This document shows, piece by piece, positions 16,655-25,577 of a stretch of 44,552 nt of DNA. The stretch lies in NCBI RefSeq assembly GCF_022952855.1, contig NZ_JALJDX010000182.1, positions 1-44,552 on the forward strand. The letters run 5' to 3'. Both the position numbers and the translations under genes were made by a program. Below the pieces are notes generated by a model that searched no databases, was not told the DNA's origin, and worked only from the letters and a program-made list of their open reading frames with translations. How positions within the stretch are numbered: the stretch's first letter is position 1; the number at the start of each line of letters is the position of its first letter. This DNA comes from Pseudomonas sp. RGM2987. GTDB lineage: Bacteria > Pseudomonadota > Gammaproteobacteria > Pseudomonadales > Pseudomonadaceae.

Positions 16655-17143
16655 GTGACCGCACAGCTCGTACCCTATCAAGACCTGACCCCGCTCCAGC
16701 GCGAACAGGTGCAAGCCATCGAAATCCACCCGGACCAGGTGAAATTCTCCGGGGATATCCATGGTGCGCTGCACACGCTGCTGTCCAAGCCAGGCCCGGG
16801 GGTCAAGGGCTTTGCACTGTTGGCCGACGATGTACCGGTGGCCTTCCTGCTGCTCAAGCGCCCACCGGTGCTGCCGGACTGGGCCAACGAACATAGCGCC
16901 ACCCTGCACGCCTTGCAGGTCGACTACCGGGCCCAGGGCAAAGGTTATGGCAAGGCCTGCCTGCAAGCGCTACCGGCCGCAGCACGAGCGGCCTGGCCGG
17001 AAATCAGGGGGCTGGAACTGTCGGTGGACGCCGATAACGCCTCGGCCATTGGCTTGTACACCCGGTTGGGTTGGGTCGACAGTGGTGAGGCTTACAAGGG
17101 CCGGATCGGTTATGAACGGCGGATGGGGTTGGTGTTCGGCTGA
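16655..17143 (+). CDS. GNAT-family N-acetyltransferase
   Basis: The 162-residue protein has the acetyl-CoA binding motif A in LHALQVDYRAQGKGYGKACLQAL (the R/QxxGxG/A loop is RAQGKGYG, about 93-100) and motif B in LSVDADNASAIGLYTRLGWVDSGE. The substrate is unknown. The start is GTG at 16655, with only a weak GGAC upstream. It is divergent from the SnoaL/ECF unit across 141 bp. Followed by a REPIN, with no other terminator. Confidence 0.85.
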   Translation: MTAQLVPYQDLTPLQREQVQAIEIHPDQVKFSGDIHGALHTLLSKPGPGVKGFALLADDVPVAFLLLKRPPVLPDWANEHSATLHALQVDYRAQGKGYGKACLQALPAAARAAWPEIRGLELSVDADNASAIGLYTRLGWVDSGEAYKGRIGYERRMGLVFG

Positions 17144-17169
17144 TTCCTCGAGGGCAGATCACCGTCCAA

Positions 17170-17260
17170 TGTGGGAGCGGGCTTGCTCGCGAAAGCGGCC
17201 GGTCAGTCAATAGGAATGTCGGATGTGAAGCCGCCTTCGCGAGCAAGCCCGCTCCCACAG
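17170..17260. repeat. REPIN, family A
   Basis: A forward REP (17170-17194) and a reverse REP (17234-17260), about 91 bp overall, lie between converging GNAT and GyrI-like genes. Confidence 0.9.
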
Positions 17261-17276
17261 GATCAGCAGCGATCAA

Positions 17277-17762
17277 CTATGGCTTGAGCGGCACCCAGAT
17301 CTCCAGGCTGCCTTCCCCTGTCCTGGGGTTGAAATCTTCGCTGTAGCGCTCGAATTCCGGTTCGTCCGCGGCTTCGTGGCCGGACTGTGGCAGCCATTGC
17401 TTCCAAATGTACTGGAATGTCTGCGGGAGTGTCTTCAACGGCCCCTGGTGTTGGAACACGGCATAGCGTCCGGGCTGCAGTTCGATCCAGCGGTACTGCT
17501 GCGGCAGATCATCGAGCCGGCTGATTTCCACCCCGGCGATGTACTCGAACCCGCCCTTCCCGTCCGGGTTGCAACACACGCCATAGGTCACATCGTCTTT
17601 CTGCCCTGGCACCTCACCGAGCCAGGGCAGGAACTTTTCCCAGAGCAAGGGGATGTCCTGGGCAGTGTCCGGGGTAAAACGCGCGCCAAAGCCAGCAATC
17701 AGCAGAAAACGTCCCTGCTCGAAGCGAGGTTCGGCTGTGTAATCGCGCTTGTGCTTTTCCAT
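17277..17762 (-). CDS. GyrI-like/AraC effector-binding domain protein
   Basis: The 161-residue protein consists of a single GyrI-like (AraC_E_bind, SOUL-type) domain with two repeated beta-alpha-beta halves. Recognisable elements are FLLIAGFGARFTPD, YGVCCNPDGKGGFEYIAGVEI, ELQPGRYAVFQHQGPL and the C-terminal FNPRTGEGSLEIWVPLKP, where the near-terminal acidic residue (LEIWVPLK) corresponds to the usual ligand-contacting glutamate. It lacks a DNA-binding domain, so it is a stand-alone small-molecule binder or enzyme. Known roles of such proteins include gyrase inhibition and drug binding; which applies is unknown. Confidence 0.85.
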   Translation of the reverse strand: MEKHKRDYTAEPRFEQGRFLLIAGFGARFTPDTAQDIPLLWEKFLPWLGEVPGQKDDVTYGVCCNPDGKGGFEYIAGVEISRLDDLPQQYRWIELQPGRYAVFQHQGPLKTLPQTFQYIWKQWLPQSGHEAADEPEFERYSEDFNPRTGEGSLEIWVPLKP

Positions 17763-17840
17763 GCGTCAACACTCCGCAAACGTGAAGTCGGGCTTTGCAG
17801 TATAGAAGCCTAACCGTGATTGCCAGGTCCGTTTCGTTTC

Positions 17841-18506
17841 TCAAAAGCCGGGCGCGCCGCTATGAACGGCTTTGGCGACAAACTCGTTGTACCCGGAAAC
17901 GATCACGTAGACCGCGAAATAGCAGAAGATCGCCGCGGATGCCCAATACGAATAGCGCAACAATTTATCACCCAGCAGCTTGCCACCCTGGGTCGCCGCC
18001 AGGCACAACGCCGCGGACCACAGCAGCCCGGCGCAGAGAAACCCGCCCAGGAACAGCGCCGAACTGAGCAGTGTCCCGCCCCCTGACCGGGCGATCAGCG
18101 TGCCGCCCACCGCCGCAAACCAGAGGATGGCACTGGGCGAGGACATCGCCAGGAAGATTCCGCGGAAAAACTCCTGGCGCGAGGAACTGCCCTGCACCTC
18201 ATCCGCCTGCGCCAGTACCTCGCTGTGATAAATCGCCGAATGAATCATCTTCGCGGCGAAGTACAGCAGTAGCAGCGAGCCGCCAATCCACAGCACCCAA
18301 CGCACCGCTTCGTATTGCAGCAAAACTGTCATGCCGGCCAGGGCCAGGACCGCGTAGACCAGATCGCCGACGCAGGTGCCCAGCCCCAGGGCGAAGCCTT
18401 GGAAGTAGCCGCGCTGCATCGCCAGGGTGATCATCGCGATGTTGGCCACGCCGATGTCCAGGCACAGCGAAAGGCTCAATAGAAAGCCACTGGAAAATTC
18501 CATCAT
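17841..18506 (-). CDS. LysE/RhtB-family translocator
   Basis: This 221-residue inner-membrane protein has about six spans. The N-terminal segment SLCLDIGVANIAMITLAMQRG replaces the common PGP motif of the family with DIGVAN. The central MSSPSAILWFAAVGGTLIA corresponds to the conserved NPKA-type region. It probably exports an amino acid or related metabolite. It is divergent from the alanine aminotransferase gene across 204 bp, which makes alanine or a branched-chain product a fair guess but no more. The start is the first ATG of the MM pair at 18506; ribosome site is weak. Confidence 0.82.
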   Translation of the reverse strand: MMEFSSGFLLSLSLCLDIGVANIAMITLAMQRGYFQGFALGLGTCVGDLVYAVLALAGMTVLLQYEAVRWVLWIGGSLLLLYFAAKMIHSAIYHSEVLAQADEVQGSSSRQEFFRGIFLAMSSPSAILWFAAVGGTLIARSGGGTLLSSALFLGGFLCAGLLWSAALCLAATQGGKLLGDKLLRYSYWASAAIFCYFAVYVIVSGYNEFVAKAVHSGAPGF

Positions 18507-18710
18507 TGAAATCCATTCGATCAGGTTTGAAGCATCGGTCTGGGCCCTCCGGTCAACGATGACGGTGGGACGGGCCCGACAGTGTCGTCGAAAATAGTTC
18601 CGGGCCGCTACTGGACAACGGCCCGCCGGCGCCTTTATCGTGCGCCCAGGCCACCGCAGTGGCCAACGTCGCTCGGACGGTTCCGGGCGCTCACGTATCT
18701 CGAGGCAACA

Positions 18711-19928
18711 ATGGCCGAACAAGGTTCGCCGCGCCGCTTTGCGCGCATCGATCGACTCCCCCCTTACGTTTTCAATATCACTGCCGAGCTGAAGATGGCT
18801 GCGCGTCGGCGCGGCGAAGACATCATCGACTTGAGCATGGGTAACCCCGACGGCGCCACGCCCCCGCACATCGTGGAGAAACTGGTCACCGTCGCCCAGC
18901 GTGAAGACACCCACGGCTACTCCACGTCCAAAGGCATCCCGCGCCTGCGCCGCGCCATTTCGCGCTGGTACAAGGACCGCTATGAAGTGGACATCGACCC
19001 TGAAAGCGAAGCCATTGTCACCATCGGTTCCAAGGAGGGCCTGGCGCACCTGATGCTGGCCACCCTGGACCAGGGCGACACGGTGCTGGTGCCCAACCCC
19101 AGCTACCCGATCCACATCTACGGCGCAGTGATCGCCGGCGCCCAGGTGCGTTCGGTACCGCTGGTGCCGGGTGTGGATTTCTTCGACGAACTGGAGCGTG
19201 CCATCCGCGGTTCGATCCCCAAGCCGAAGATGATGATCCTGGGCTTTCCGTCCAACCCCACCGCGCAGTGCGTGGAGCTGGATTTCTTCGAGCGGGTCAT
19301 CGCCCTGGCAAAACAGTACGACGTGCTGGTGATTCACGACCTGGCGTATGCCGACATCGTCTATGACGGCTGGAAAGCCCCGTCGATCATGCAGGTGCCC
19401 GGCGCGAAGGACATCGCGGTGGAGTTCTTCACCCTGTCCAAGAGTTACAACATGGCCGGCTGGCGCATCGGTTTCATGGTCGGCAACCCGGAACTGGTCA
19501 GCGCCCTGGCGCGGATCAAGAGCTACCACGACTACGGCACCTTCACCCCGTTGCAGGTGGCCGCTATCGCCGCCCTGGAAGGCGACCAACAATGCGTGCG
19601 CGACATTGCCGAGCAGTACCGCCAGCGCCGTAATGTGCTGGTCAAGGGCCTGCATGAGCTGGGCTGGATGGTGGAAAACCCCAAGGCGTCGATGTACGTC
19701 TGGGCCAAGATTCCCGAAGCCTATGCGCACCTGGGCTCGCTGGAGTTCGCCAAGAAGCTGCTGGCCGAAGCCAAAGTCTGTGTCTCGCCGGGTGTAGGGT
19801 TCGGTGAATACGGGGATGATCACGTGCGCTTTGCACTGATCGAGAACCAGGACCGGATCCGCCAGGCCGTGCGCGGGATTCGGGCGATGTTCCGGGCGGA
19901 TGGGTTGGTCAGCAAACCCAACGCCTGA
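18711..19928 (+). CDS. alaC: Alanine transaminase AlaC (class I/II aminotransferase)
   Basis: The 405-residue PLP enzyme is close in length to E. coli AlaC (412). The PLP lysine is Lys244 in [15 protein letters not shown]. Other family marks are [28 protein letters not shown] near the N-terminus, [15 protein letters not shown] and [15 protein letters not shown] near the C-terminus. It interconverts pyruvate and glutamate with alanine and 2-oxoglutarate. The start at 18711 ([21 protein letters not shown]) matches the family; the 43-codon upstream extension is leader. The REPIN after the stop is the only structure between it and converging gntP. Confidence 0.9.
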   Translation: MAEQGSPRRFARIDRLPPYVFNITAELKMAARRRGEDIIDLSMGNPDGATPPHIVEKLVTVAQREDTHGYSTSKGIPRLRRAISRWYKDRYEVDIDPESEAIVTIGSKEGLAHLMLATLDQGDTVLVPNPSYPIHIYGAVIAGAQVRSVPLVPGVDFFDELERAIRGSIPKPKMMILGFPSNPTAQCVELDFFERVIALAKQYDVLVIHDLAYADIVYDGWKAPSIMQVPGAKDIAVEFFTLSKSYNMAGWRIGFMVGNPELVSALARIKSYHDYGTFTPLQVAAIAALEGDQQCVRDIAEQYRQRRNVLVKGLHELGWMVENPKASMYVWAKIPEAYAHLGSLEFAKKLLAEAKVCVSPGVGFGEYGDDHVRFALIENQDRIRQAVRGIRAMFRADGLVSKPNA

Positions 19929-19940
19929 TGCAAATCGAAA

Positions 19941-20030
19941 TGTGGGAGCGGGCTTGCTCGCGAAGGCGACGTGTCAGACAACATTGCTTTGTCTGAGACA
20001 CTGCTTTGGCGAGCAAGCCCGCTCCCACAT
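19941..20030. repeat. REPIN, family A
   Basis: A forward REP (19941-19967) and a reverse REP with a slightly changed tail (TTTGGCGAGCAAGCCC, 20005-20030), 90 bp overall. It separates the converging alaC and gntP genes. Confidence 0.9.
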
Positions 20031-20048
20031 TGGGTTATGCGTTGTTGC

Positions 20049-21401
20049 TTATACCACCAGCGACAACAACAGGATAAAGATCAACCCCACCACCGACAGG
20101 ATGGTTTCCATCGCGGTCCAGGTCTTGAAGGTTTCGGCCACGGTCATGTTGAAGTACTGCTTGACCAGCCAGAAGCCCGCGTCGTTGACGTGGGACAGGA
20201 TCAACGAACCGGCACCGGTCGCCAGCACCAGCAGCTCACGGTTCACACCCGGGATCATCCCGACCACCGGCACCACGATCCCGGCACCGGTAATGGTCGC
20301 GACGGTGGCCGAACCGGTGGCGATGCGAATCACCGCCGCCACCAGCCAGGCCAGCAGGATCGGTGAAATCTGCGCGCTCACCGCCATGTTGCCGATCACC
20401 GTACCCACGCCGCTGGTGACCAGCATCTGCTTGAAGCCACCACCGGCACCGATGATCAGGATAATCGCGGCGGTCGGCGCGAGGCTCGCGTCCAGCCACT
20501 TGAGCATCTGGTTGGAGCCGATGCCCTGCTTGTAGCCGAAGGTGTACAGCGACAGCAACAAGGCCAGCAGCAGTGCGGAGATCGGGTGGCCGATCAGGTC
20601 CATGAAGGTGCGGAACAGATTGCCCTCGGGCAACGCCACGTCGGCGAACGTCTTGAGCAGCATCAGGAACACCGGCGACAGCACCGTGATCAGGGTGATG
20701 CTGAAGCTCGGCAGATCGTCGGCGTTAGTCTCGCGCGCCAGTTGGTCCACCAGCTCCTGGTTCGGATGACCTGGAATGTGCTTGGCGATGAACGTACCGA
20801 AGATCGGACCGGCAATGATGGCGGTTGGCAGAGCCACGATCAGGCCATAGAGAATGGTCTTGCCGATATCGGCACCGAACACGCCAATCGCCAGCAGCGG
20901 CCCCGGGTGCGGTGGCACCAGGCCGTGCACGGCGGACAGGCCGGCAAGCAGCGGGATACCGATCTTGATGATCGACACGCCGGTGCGCCGCGCAACGATG
21001 AACACCAGCGGGATCAGCAACACGAAGCCGATCTCGAAGAACAGCGGGATGCCCACCAGGAACGCGGCGAACATCATGGCCCACTGCACCTTGTCCTTGC
21101 CGAAGGCGCGGATCAGGGTCTGGGCAATCTGGTCCGCCCCGCCCGACTCGGCCATCATCTTGCCGAGCATCGTGCCCAGCGCGAGGATGATCCCGACAAA
21201 GCCCAGCACGCCACCGAAGCCGTCCTGGAAGGCCTTGATGATGGTGCCGATGGGCATGCCGGAAGTCAGGCCCAGAAACGCCGCCGCGATGGTCAACGCG
21301 ATGAAGGGATGGATCTTGAACTTGGTGATGAGGACGATAAGTCCGATCACCGTGACCACTGCATCAAGCAGTAGAAAGGTTTCGTGGGACATGCCGAACA
21401 T
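20049..21401 (-). CDS. gntP: Gluconate:H+ symporter (GntP family)
   Basis: The 450-residue inner-membrane transporter has about 12-14 spans and the typical GntP segments: GFVGIILALGTMLGKMMAESGGADQIA, GLSAVHGLVPPHPGPL and SGVGTVIGNMAVSAQISPILLAWLVAAVIRIATGSATVA. It imports gluconate. AGGAG lies 7 bp before the ATG, and just upstream is an A-rich AATAACAACAACAAA tract resembling a Crc/Hfq target. A GntR operator lies 54 bp upstream of the start, between gntP and gntK, so gntP may have its own promoter as well as read-through from gntK. Confidence 0.92.
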   Translation of the reverse strand: MFGMSHETFLLLDAVVTVIGLIVLITKFKIHPFIALTIAAAFLGLTSGMPIGTIIKAFQDGFGGVLGFVGIILALGTMLGKMMAESGGADQIAQTLIRAFGKDKVQWAMMFAAFLVGIPLFFEIGFVLLIPLVFIVARRTGVSIIKIGIPLLAGLSAVHGLVPPHPGPLLAIGVFGADIGKTILYGLIVALPTAIIAGPIFGTFIAKHIPGHPNQELVDQLARETNADDLPSFSITLITVLSPVFLMLLKTFADVALPEGNLFRTFMDLIGHPISALLLALLLSLYTFGYKQGIGSNQMLKWLDASLAPTAAIILIIGAGGGFKQMLVTSGVGTVIGNMAVSAQISPILLAWLVAAVIRIATGSATVATITGAGIVVPVVGMIPGVNRELLVLATGAGSLILSHVNDAGFWLVKQYFNMTVAETFKTWTAMETILSVVGLIFILLLSLVV

Positions 21402-21416
21402 GGGGTGTCTCCTGAT

Positions 21417-21430
21417 TTGTTGTTGTTATT
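21417..21430 (-). promoter_or_regulatory. Crc/Hfq-type CA motif in the gntP leader
   Basis: On the mRNA strand the sequence is AATAACAACAACAA, which contains three overlapping matches to AANAANAA (consensus AAYAAYAA). It ends 4-5 nt before the AGGAG ribosome site of gntP, the usual place for translational repression by Hfq with Crc. Confidence 0.65.
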
Positions 21431-21454
21431 GAAGCAGTTAGGGGTAAGCCGTCG

Positions 21455-21473
21455 AGATAGCGCTATCTTTCTG
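21455..21473 (-). promoter_or_regulatory. GntR operator 1 (gntP side)
   Basis: AGATAGCGCTATCT is a perfect 14-bp palindrome. On the minus strand it reads AGAAAGATAGCGCTATCT, matching the reported P. aeruginosa GntR pattern AC-N-AAG-N-TAGCGCT except at one base. Confidence 0.75.
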
Positions 21474-21490
21474 ACGCAAAACTGTAAAAT

Positions 21491-22024
21491 TCAGCTGGCA
21501 ATCCTCAATCCGTGGTCCAGCCACCAGACGTACGCTTGCCGGGCCAGCTCATCGACACTGTGGCTGGATGCGTCCAGAGCCAGGGTCAGGGGCTCGCCGA
21601 CAGGGGATTGCAGGGTGGCAAACTGGCTGTCGATCAAGGTCGACGGCATGAAATGACCAGGACGATGGGACACTCGGTCGGCGGCCACTTCCGGGGTCAA
21701 CTCCAGGAATACGAAGCCCAGGCCCGGCAAGGCGCTGCGCAGACGCTCGCGATAACTGTGCTTGAGGGCCGAGCAGGTCAGCACCGGGCGTTCGCCCGTG
21801 GCGTCGACACGGCGCAACTCCTCGCACAGGCTGTCGAGCCAGCCGGCACGGTCGTCGTCGTTCAGGGGAATACCGGCGCTCATCTTCTGGATGTTGGCCG
21901 CAGGATGGAAAGTGTCGCCTTCAATGGCGGTGGCGCCGCTCAACTGGCACAGGGCCTGGCTGACGCAAGTTTTGCCGCAACCGGCAACGCCCATGATGAC
22001 CAGGGCGGTGATGGGATTGTTCAT
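21491..22024 (-). CDS. gntK: Gluconokinase GntK
   Basis: The 177-residue P-loop kinase phosphorylates gluconate with ATP to 6-phosphogluconate. Walker A is GVAGCGKT (12-19). Further family marks are EGDTFHPAANIQKMSAGIPLNDDDRAGWL, CSALKHSYRERLR and VSHRPGHFMPSTLIDSQFATLQ, all typical of GntK. GAGG precedes the ATG. It is transcribed toward gntP and away from gntR, and a GntR operator sits 20-38 bp upstream of the start, where it would block the promoter. The product feeds the Entner-Doudoroff pathway. Confidence 0.94.
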   Translation of the reverse strand: MNNPITALVIMGVAGCGKTCVSQALCQLSGATAIEGDTFHPAANIQKMSAGIPLNDDDRAGWLDSLCEELRRVDATGERPVLTCSALKHSYRERLRSALPGLGFVFLELTPEVAADRVSHRPGHFMPSTLIDSQFATLQSPVGEPLTLALDASSHSVDELARQAYVWWLDHGLRIAS

Positions 22025-22043
22025 GTAACACCTCAGCGCGCAG

Positions 22044-22062
22044 ACAGCGCTACCTTTGCCAG
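22044..22062 (-). promoter_or_regulatory. GntR operator 2 (gntK promoter)
   Basis: On the minus strand it reads AACTGGCAAAGGTAGCGCT, ending in AAG-G-TAGCGCT, which matches the core GntR pattern. It sits close to the gntK start. Confidence 0.7.
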
Positions 22063-22193
22063 TTATGACACCGCAGCAAAAGCAGAAGTTGCCGACGCCT
22101 TCTTGTCATTTTTGTGGTTGCAGCATGTTCGTTCACGACACCAACGGACGGGATTCAGGCAAACCCCACTCGCGCATTTGCAGCCGCGTCGAG

Positions 22194-22210
22194 ACAGCGC
22201 TACCTTAGTG
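22194..22210 (-). promoter_or_regulatory. GntR operator 3 (gntR promoter)
   Basis: On the minus strand it reads CACTAAGGTAGCGCTGT, an exact match to AC-N-AAG-N-TAGCGCT. The AGCGCTA core starts at 22196, exactly 150 bp from the core of operator 2 (22046). It lies about 30 bp before the gntR start, suggesting autorepression. Confidence 0.78.
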
Positions 22211-22239
22211 CCTTGATTTTTGTTTGGCAAGCCGCCCTG

Positions 22240-23271
22240 ATGACTGCCCCTAAAAACGATAAGAATACTCGCACCACCGGTCGTCCGACGCTCAATGAAG
22301 TTGCACGTCTGGCCGGGGTCAGCCCCATCACCGCCTCCCGTGCGTTGCGCGGGGTCAGCACCGTTGCCACTGAACTGGTAGAAAAAGTCCGCCAGGCCGC
22401 CGTGGAACTCAACTACGTGGTTAACCCGGCCGCCCGCGCCCTGGCTTCGGCCCAGAGCCACTCGGTGGTGGTGCTGGTGCCGTCGCTGTCCAACCTGTTG
22501 TTCATCGACACCCTGGAAGCCATCCATCGCGTGCTGCGGCCCAAGGGCTTCGAGGTGGTGATCGGCAACTACCACTATTCCCGGGACGAAGAAGAAGACC
22601 TGCTGCGTAACTACATGGCTTATCAGCCGCGCGGTTTGCTGCTGACCGGTTTCGACCGCACCGAAAGCGCCCGGCGGATGATCGAGGCCAGCAATATTCC
22701 TTGCGTGTACATGATGGAACTGGACCCCGGCGCGGGTCTCAATTGCGTCGGTTTCTCCCAGCTCAAGGCCGGCGAGACGGCGGCCGGGCACCTGATCTCC
22801 AAGGGTCGCAAGCGCCTGGCCTACATCGGCGCGCAACTGGACCAACGCACCCTGGCCCGTGGTGAAGGCTTCCGCCGGGCCTTGCAGAAAGCCGGTCTCT
22901 ACGACCCGGACCTGGAACTGCTGACGCCACGCCCATCATCGGTGGGCCTGGGTGGCGAGTTGTTCCTGCAACTGCTCGACAGCCATCCGGATGTCGATGC
23001 GATCTTCTTTGGCAACGACGACCTGGCCCACGGCGCATTGTTCGAAGCGCTGCGCTGCGGCATCAGGATCCCGGAGCAGATCTCGGTCCTGGGCTTCAAC
23101 GACCTGCCCGCCTCGGCCCACATGGTGCCGCGCCTGAGCAGCATCAGCACCCCACGAGAAGCCATCGGCCAGCGCGCCGCCGAACAGATGCTGACGTTGC
23201 TGGCGGGCAATCGCATCGCCCAGCCGGTGGTGGACATGGGCTTTGAACTCAAGGTTCGCGAAAGCACCTGA
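22240..23271 (+). CDS. gntR: LacI-family gluconate repressor GntR
   Basis: The 343-residue repressor has an N-terminal LacI helix-turn-helix (GRPTLNEVARLAGVSPITASRALRG, about 14-38) with the hinge helix ALASAQ and a periplasmic-binding-protein-like effector domain. The latter includes VVVLVPSLSNLLFIDTLEAIHRVL and the terminal SISTPREAIGQRAAEQML. It is divergent from gntK with matching operators at both promoters, so it should repress gntKP and itself until gluconate or 6-phosphogluconate binds. The start at 22240 places operator 3 outside the gene; the longer frame from 22114 would run through the operator. Confidence 0.93.
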   Translation: MTAPKNDKNTRTTGRPTLNEVARLAGVSPITASRALRGVSTVATELVEKVRQAAVELNYVVNPAARALASAQSHSVVVLVPSLSNLLFIDTLEAIHRVLRPKGFEVVIGNYHYSRDEEEDLLRNYMAYQPRGLLLTGFDRTESARRMIEASNIPCVYMMELDPGAGLNCVGFSQLKAGETAAGHLISKGRKRLAYIGAQLDQRTLARGEGFRRALQKAGLYDPDLELLTPRPSSVGLGGELFLQLLDSHPDVDAIFFGNDDLAHGALFEALRCGIRIPEQISVLGFNDLPASAHMVPRLSSISTPREAIGQRAAEQMLTLLAGNRIAQPVVDMGFELKVREST

Positions 23272-23390
23272 AGGTCCTTCTTGCAGCACCGGTCGATCCA
23301 CGTCTTGCCAGCAGGATTGACCGCTCACCCGACGCATTCGTCCGTAGCTTCTCTTATAATCGCCGGCCCTGACCGCGTCGCGTTCCCGCC

Positions 23391-23813
23391 ATGTCCGAAA
23401 TCCATTACACACAGCTCGAAGCACCGCTATGGCCGCTGATGAACAAGTTTTATCGCGCCCACCAATCCTCGATGAAAGCCGTGCGCGAGGCCCGGCTGTG
23501 GGTGGCACGGCGCGACGAAATCGTGGCCGCCCTGTGCCTGCGGCCGGTGGCGGGCGGGCATTGGTTGACGGGGCTGTTTGTCGACCCGGCGCACCGCGCC
23601 CAAGGTATTGCGGCGCGGTTGATCGCCGCAGCGGTAAAAGATCTGGAGGAGCCTGTGTGGTTGTTCTGTCATCCGGACTTGCGTGGGTTTTATGAGCAGC
23701 GCGGGTTCAGCTTCGACCCGGCCTTGCCCTATGCGATGGCGGAACGCTTGAGCCGGTATGCCCGGAGCAAGCCGATGATTGCGATGGGATTGGAACCGAA
23801 AGTCCAATCCTGA
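23391..23813 (+). CDS. GNAT-family N-acetyltransferase
   Basis: The 140-residue small acetyltransferase has the motif A loop in LTGLFVDPAHRAQGIAARLIAAAV (RAQGIA) and a C-terminal WLFCHPDLRGFYEQRGFSFDP with the Y-x-x-x-GF element. It is shorter than the GNAT at 16655 and not closely similar. Substrate unknown. No strong Shine-Dalgarno is seen before ATG 23391 (CCCGCC). It lies 119 bp after gntR and ends at a REPIN. Confidence 0.82.
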   Translation: MSEIHYTQLEAPLWPLMNKFYRAHQSSMKAVREARLWVARRDEIVAALCLRPVAGGHWLTGLFVDPAHRAQGIAARLIAAAVKDLEEPVWLFCHPDLRGFYEQRGFSFDPALPYAMAERLSRYARSKPMIAMGLEPKVQS

Positions 23814-23831
23814 AGTTCTGCACAGATCTCC

Positions 23832-23920
23832 TGTGGGAGCGGGCTTGCCCGCGAAAGCGGTGGGTCAGTGGGCATAGATGTAACTGCCCGACGCCTTCGC
23901 GAGCAAGCCCGCTCCCACAG
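23832..23920. repeat. REPIN, family A
   Basis: A forward REP with one change (CTTGCCCGCGAA, 23832-23860) and a reverse REP (23892-23920), 89 bp overall, lie between the converging GNAT and deformylase genes. Confidence 0.9.
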
Positions 23921-23941
23921 GGGTTATGTGTGGTTATCTGA

Positions 23942-24481
23942 TTAATCGTCCGCCGCAGGATCCAGGTCCGGAAACATCACCTCGGTAAATCCGAACTTGC
24001 TGAAGTCGGTGATGCGCGACGGGTACAGGCGCCCGATCAGGTGATCGCATTCATGCTGCACCACCCGCGCATGGAAGCCCGACGCCACGCGGACGATCGG
24101 TTCGCCCTTGGGGTCGAAGCCTTCGTAGCGGATCTGCCGGTAACGCTGCACCGCGCCGCGCAGGCCCGGTACCGACAGGCAACCTTCGAAACCCTCTTCC
24201 ATCCCGGGCCCCAGCGGGGTGATCAGCGGGTTGATCAGGATCGTCTGGGGTACCGCCTCGGCGTCGGGGTAACGCTCGCTGTGCTCGAAGCCGAAGATCA
24301 CCAGTTGCAGGTCCACGCCGATCTGCGGTGCCGCCAGGCCGACACCGCCGACGCTTTCCATGGTCTGGAACATATCGTCGATCAACTGCCACAACTCGGG
24401 GCTGTCGAACATTTCGGGCGGCACTGGCGGGGCGATGCGCAGCAGGCGTTCGTCGCCCATCTTCAGGATTTCACGAATCAT
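23942..24481 (-). CDS. def: Peptide deformylase
   Basis: The 179-residue metal-dependent enzyme removes the formyl group from new proteins. All three motifs are present: [10 protein letters not shown] (46-55), EGCLS (99-103, with the metal-binding Cys101) and HECDH (143-147, two metal histidines and the catalytic glutamate). It is not in the usual def-fmt-rsmB cluster, so it is probably the second deformylase of the genome. The start is 2 bp after the stop of the BrkB-type gene and no separate ribosome site stands out, so the two are probably translationally coupled. Confidence 0.92.
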   Translation of the reverse strand: MIREILKMGDERLLRIAPPVPPEMFDSPELWQLIDDMFQTMESVGGVGLAAPQIGVDLQLVIFGFEHSERYPDAEAVPQTILINPLITPLGPGMEEGFEGCLSVPGLRGAVQRYRQIRYEGFDPKGEPIVRVASGFHARVVQHECDHLIGRLYPSRITDFSKFGFTEVMFPDLDPAADD

Positions 24482-24483
24482 GG

Positions 24484-25428
24484 TCAGGCTTCGTCAGGGT
24501 GATTGTGGTGGATGGAGTGATCGCGGCCCAGGCCTGACACATGTTGTTTTTCATGCTGGCCCGGGTGCTTTTCGCCAGGGTCCTTGCCCTCGGCGGACAT
24601 GTGTTCGATCACCGCGTTCATCTCCGCGCCGAGCAACAGCACCGCCGAGGAAATATAGAAATACAGCAACAACACAATGATCGCGCCGATACTGCCATAC
24701 ATGGCGTTGTAGTTAGCGAAGGTCTTCACATAGAACGCAAAGCCCAGTGAGGCGATGATCCAGACCACCACCGCCAACACCGAACCCGGGGTGATGAAGC
24801 GAAACTCCTGCTTGACGTCGGGCATCACGTAATAGATCAGCGCCACCGCCACCATCAACAGGATCACGATCACCGGCCAGCGCACGATGGTCCAGAGCGT
24901 GACGATGAACTCTTCCAGCCCGACCTGGGCCGCGATCCATTCCATCACCTGCGGACCGAGCACCATCAGCGCGGCCGCGATCAGCAGCATGCCGGCGATG
25001 CCAACCGTGTAGAAAATCGACAGGGGAAAACGCTTCCAGGCCGGACGGCCCTCGACCACGTCGTACGCGGCGTTCATGGCGCTCATCATCAACCGCACAC
25101 CGGCCGAGGCCGTCCACAACGCGATGACGATACCCACCGACAACAATCCGCCCTTGGACTGCTGGAGCTGGTCGATCACCGGGTTGACCTGTTCCAGGGC
25201 CTGGGGCGGCAATACCAGCTCCGACTGCAGGCGCAGCCAGGAGAAGAAGTCCGGCAGATGCAAGAACCCGATCAGCGCGATCAGGAAGAGAATGAAGGGG
25301 AACAACGAGAACAGCATCTGGTAGGCCAATGCCGAGGCGTAGGTCGACATCTCGTCGTCGAGAAACTCGGTTACGGTGCGCATCATCACACGATGCAAAG
25401 GTAAGCCTTTCAAGGCCGGGAACACCAT
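24484..25428 (-). CDS. YihY/BrkB-family inner-membrane protein
   Basis: The 314-residue membrane protein has about six spans. Family marks are [26 protein letters not shown] at the N-terminus, [20 protein letters not shown] in the middle, and [24 protein letters not shown] with [21 protein letters not shown] near the C-terminus. A histidine-rich tail follows ([15 protein letters not shown]...[11 protein letters not shown]). The family was once called ribonuclease BN, but that assignment was withdrawn. Roles in envelope function or transport are proposed and not settled. AAGGAG precedes ATG 25428. It is upstream of and coupled to def. Confidence 0.88.
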   Translation of the reverse strand: MVFPALKGLPLHRVMMRTVTEFLDDEMSTYASALAYQMLFSLFPFILFLIALIGFLHLPDFFSWLRLQSELVLPPQALEQVNPVIDQLQQSKGGLLSVGIVIALWTASAGVRLMMSAMNAAYDVVEGRPAWKRFPLSIFYTVGIAGMLLIAAALMVLGPQVMEWIAAQVGLEEFIVTLWTIVRWPVIVILLMVAVALIYYVMPDVKQEFRFITPGSVLAVVVWIIASLGFAFYVKTFANYNAMYGSIGAIIVLLLYFYISSAVLLLGAEMNAVIEHMSAEGKDPGEKHPGQHEKQHVSGLGRDHSIHHNHPDEA

Positions 25429-25531
25429 GTGCGTCTCCTTTCGCCGCAAAAAGGGGGCCGTTATCTATAACAAAGTAACCTGTTTGGCGTGTTTGGGACA
25501 ATTTTGCCGTGCAACCTGCAGCCAACATGAA

Positions 25532-25555
25532 AACGGCCACCCGCAGATGGCCGTT
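25532..25555 (-). terminator. csbD terminator
   Basis: On the minus strand AACGGCCA and TGGCCGTT form an 8-bp stem followed by TTC; modest T run. Confidence 0.7.
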
Positions 25556-25577
25556 CCGGACAATGCCCGATGAGTCG

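Noticed and set aside
17841..19823. A 660-codon leftward frame covering the LysE gene and part of alaC
   Set aside because: Only the last 221 residues are a real protein; the N-terminal part is antisense to alaC.
24484..25428. Ribonuclease BN label for the YihY/BrkB protein
   Set aside because: It is a polytopic membrane protein; the nuclease assignment of this family was withdrawn.
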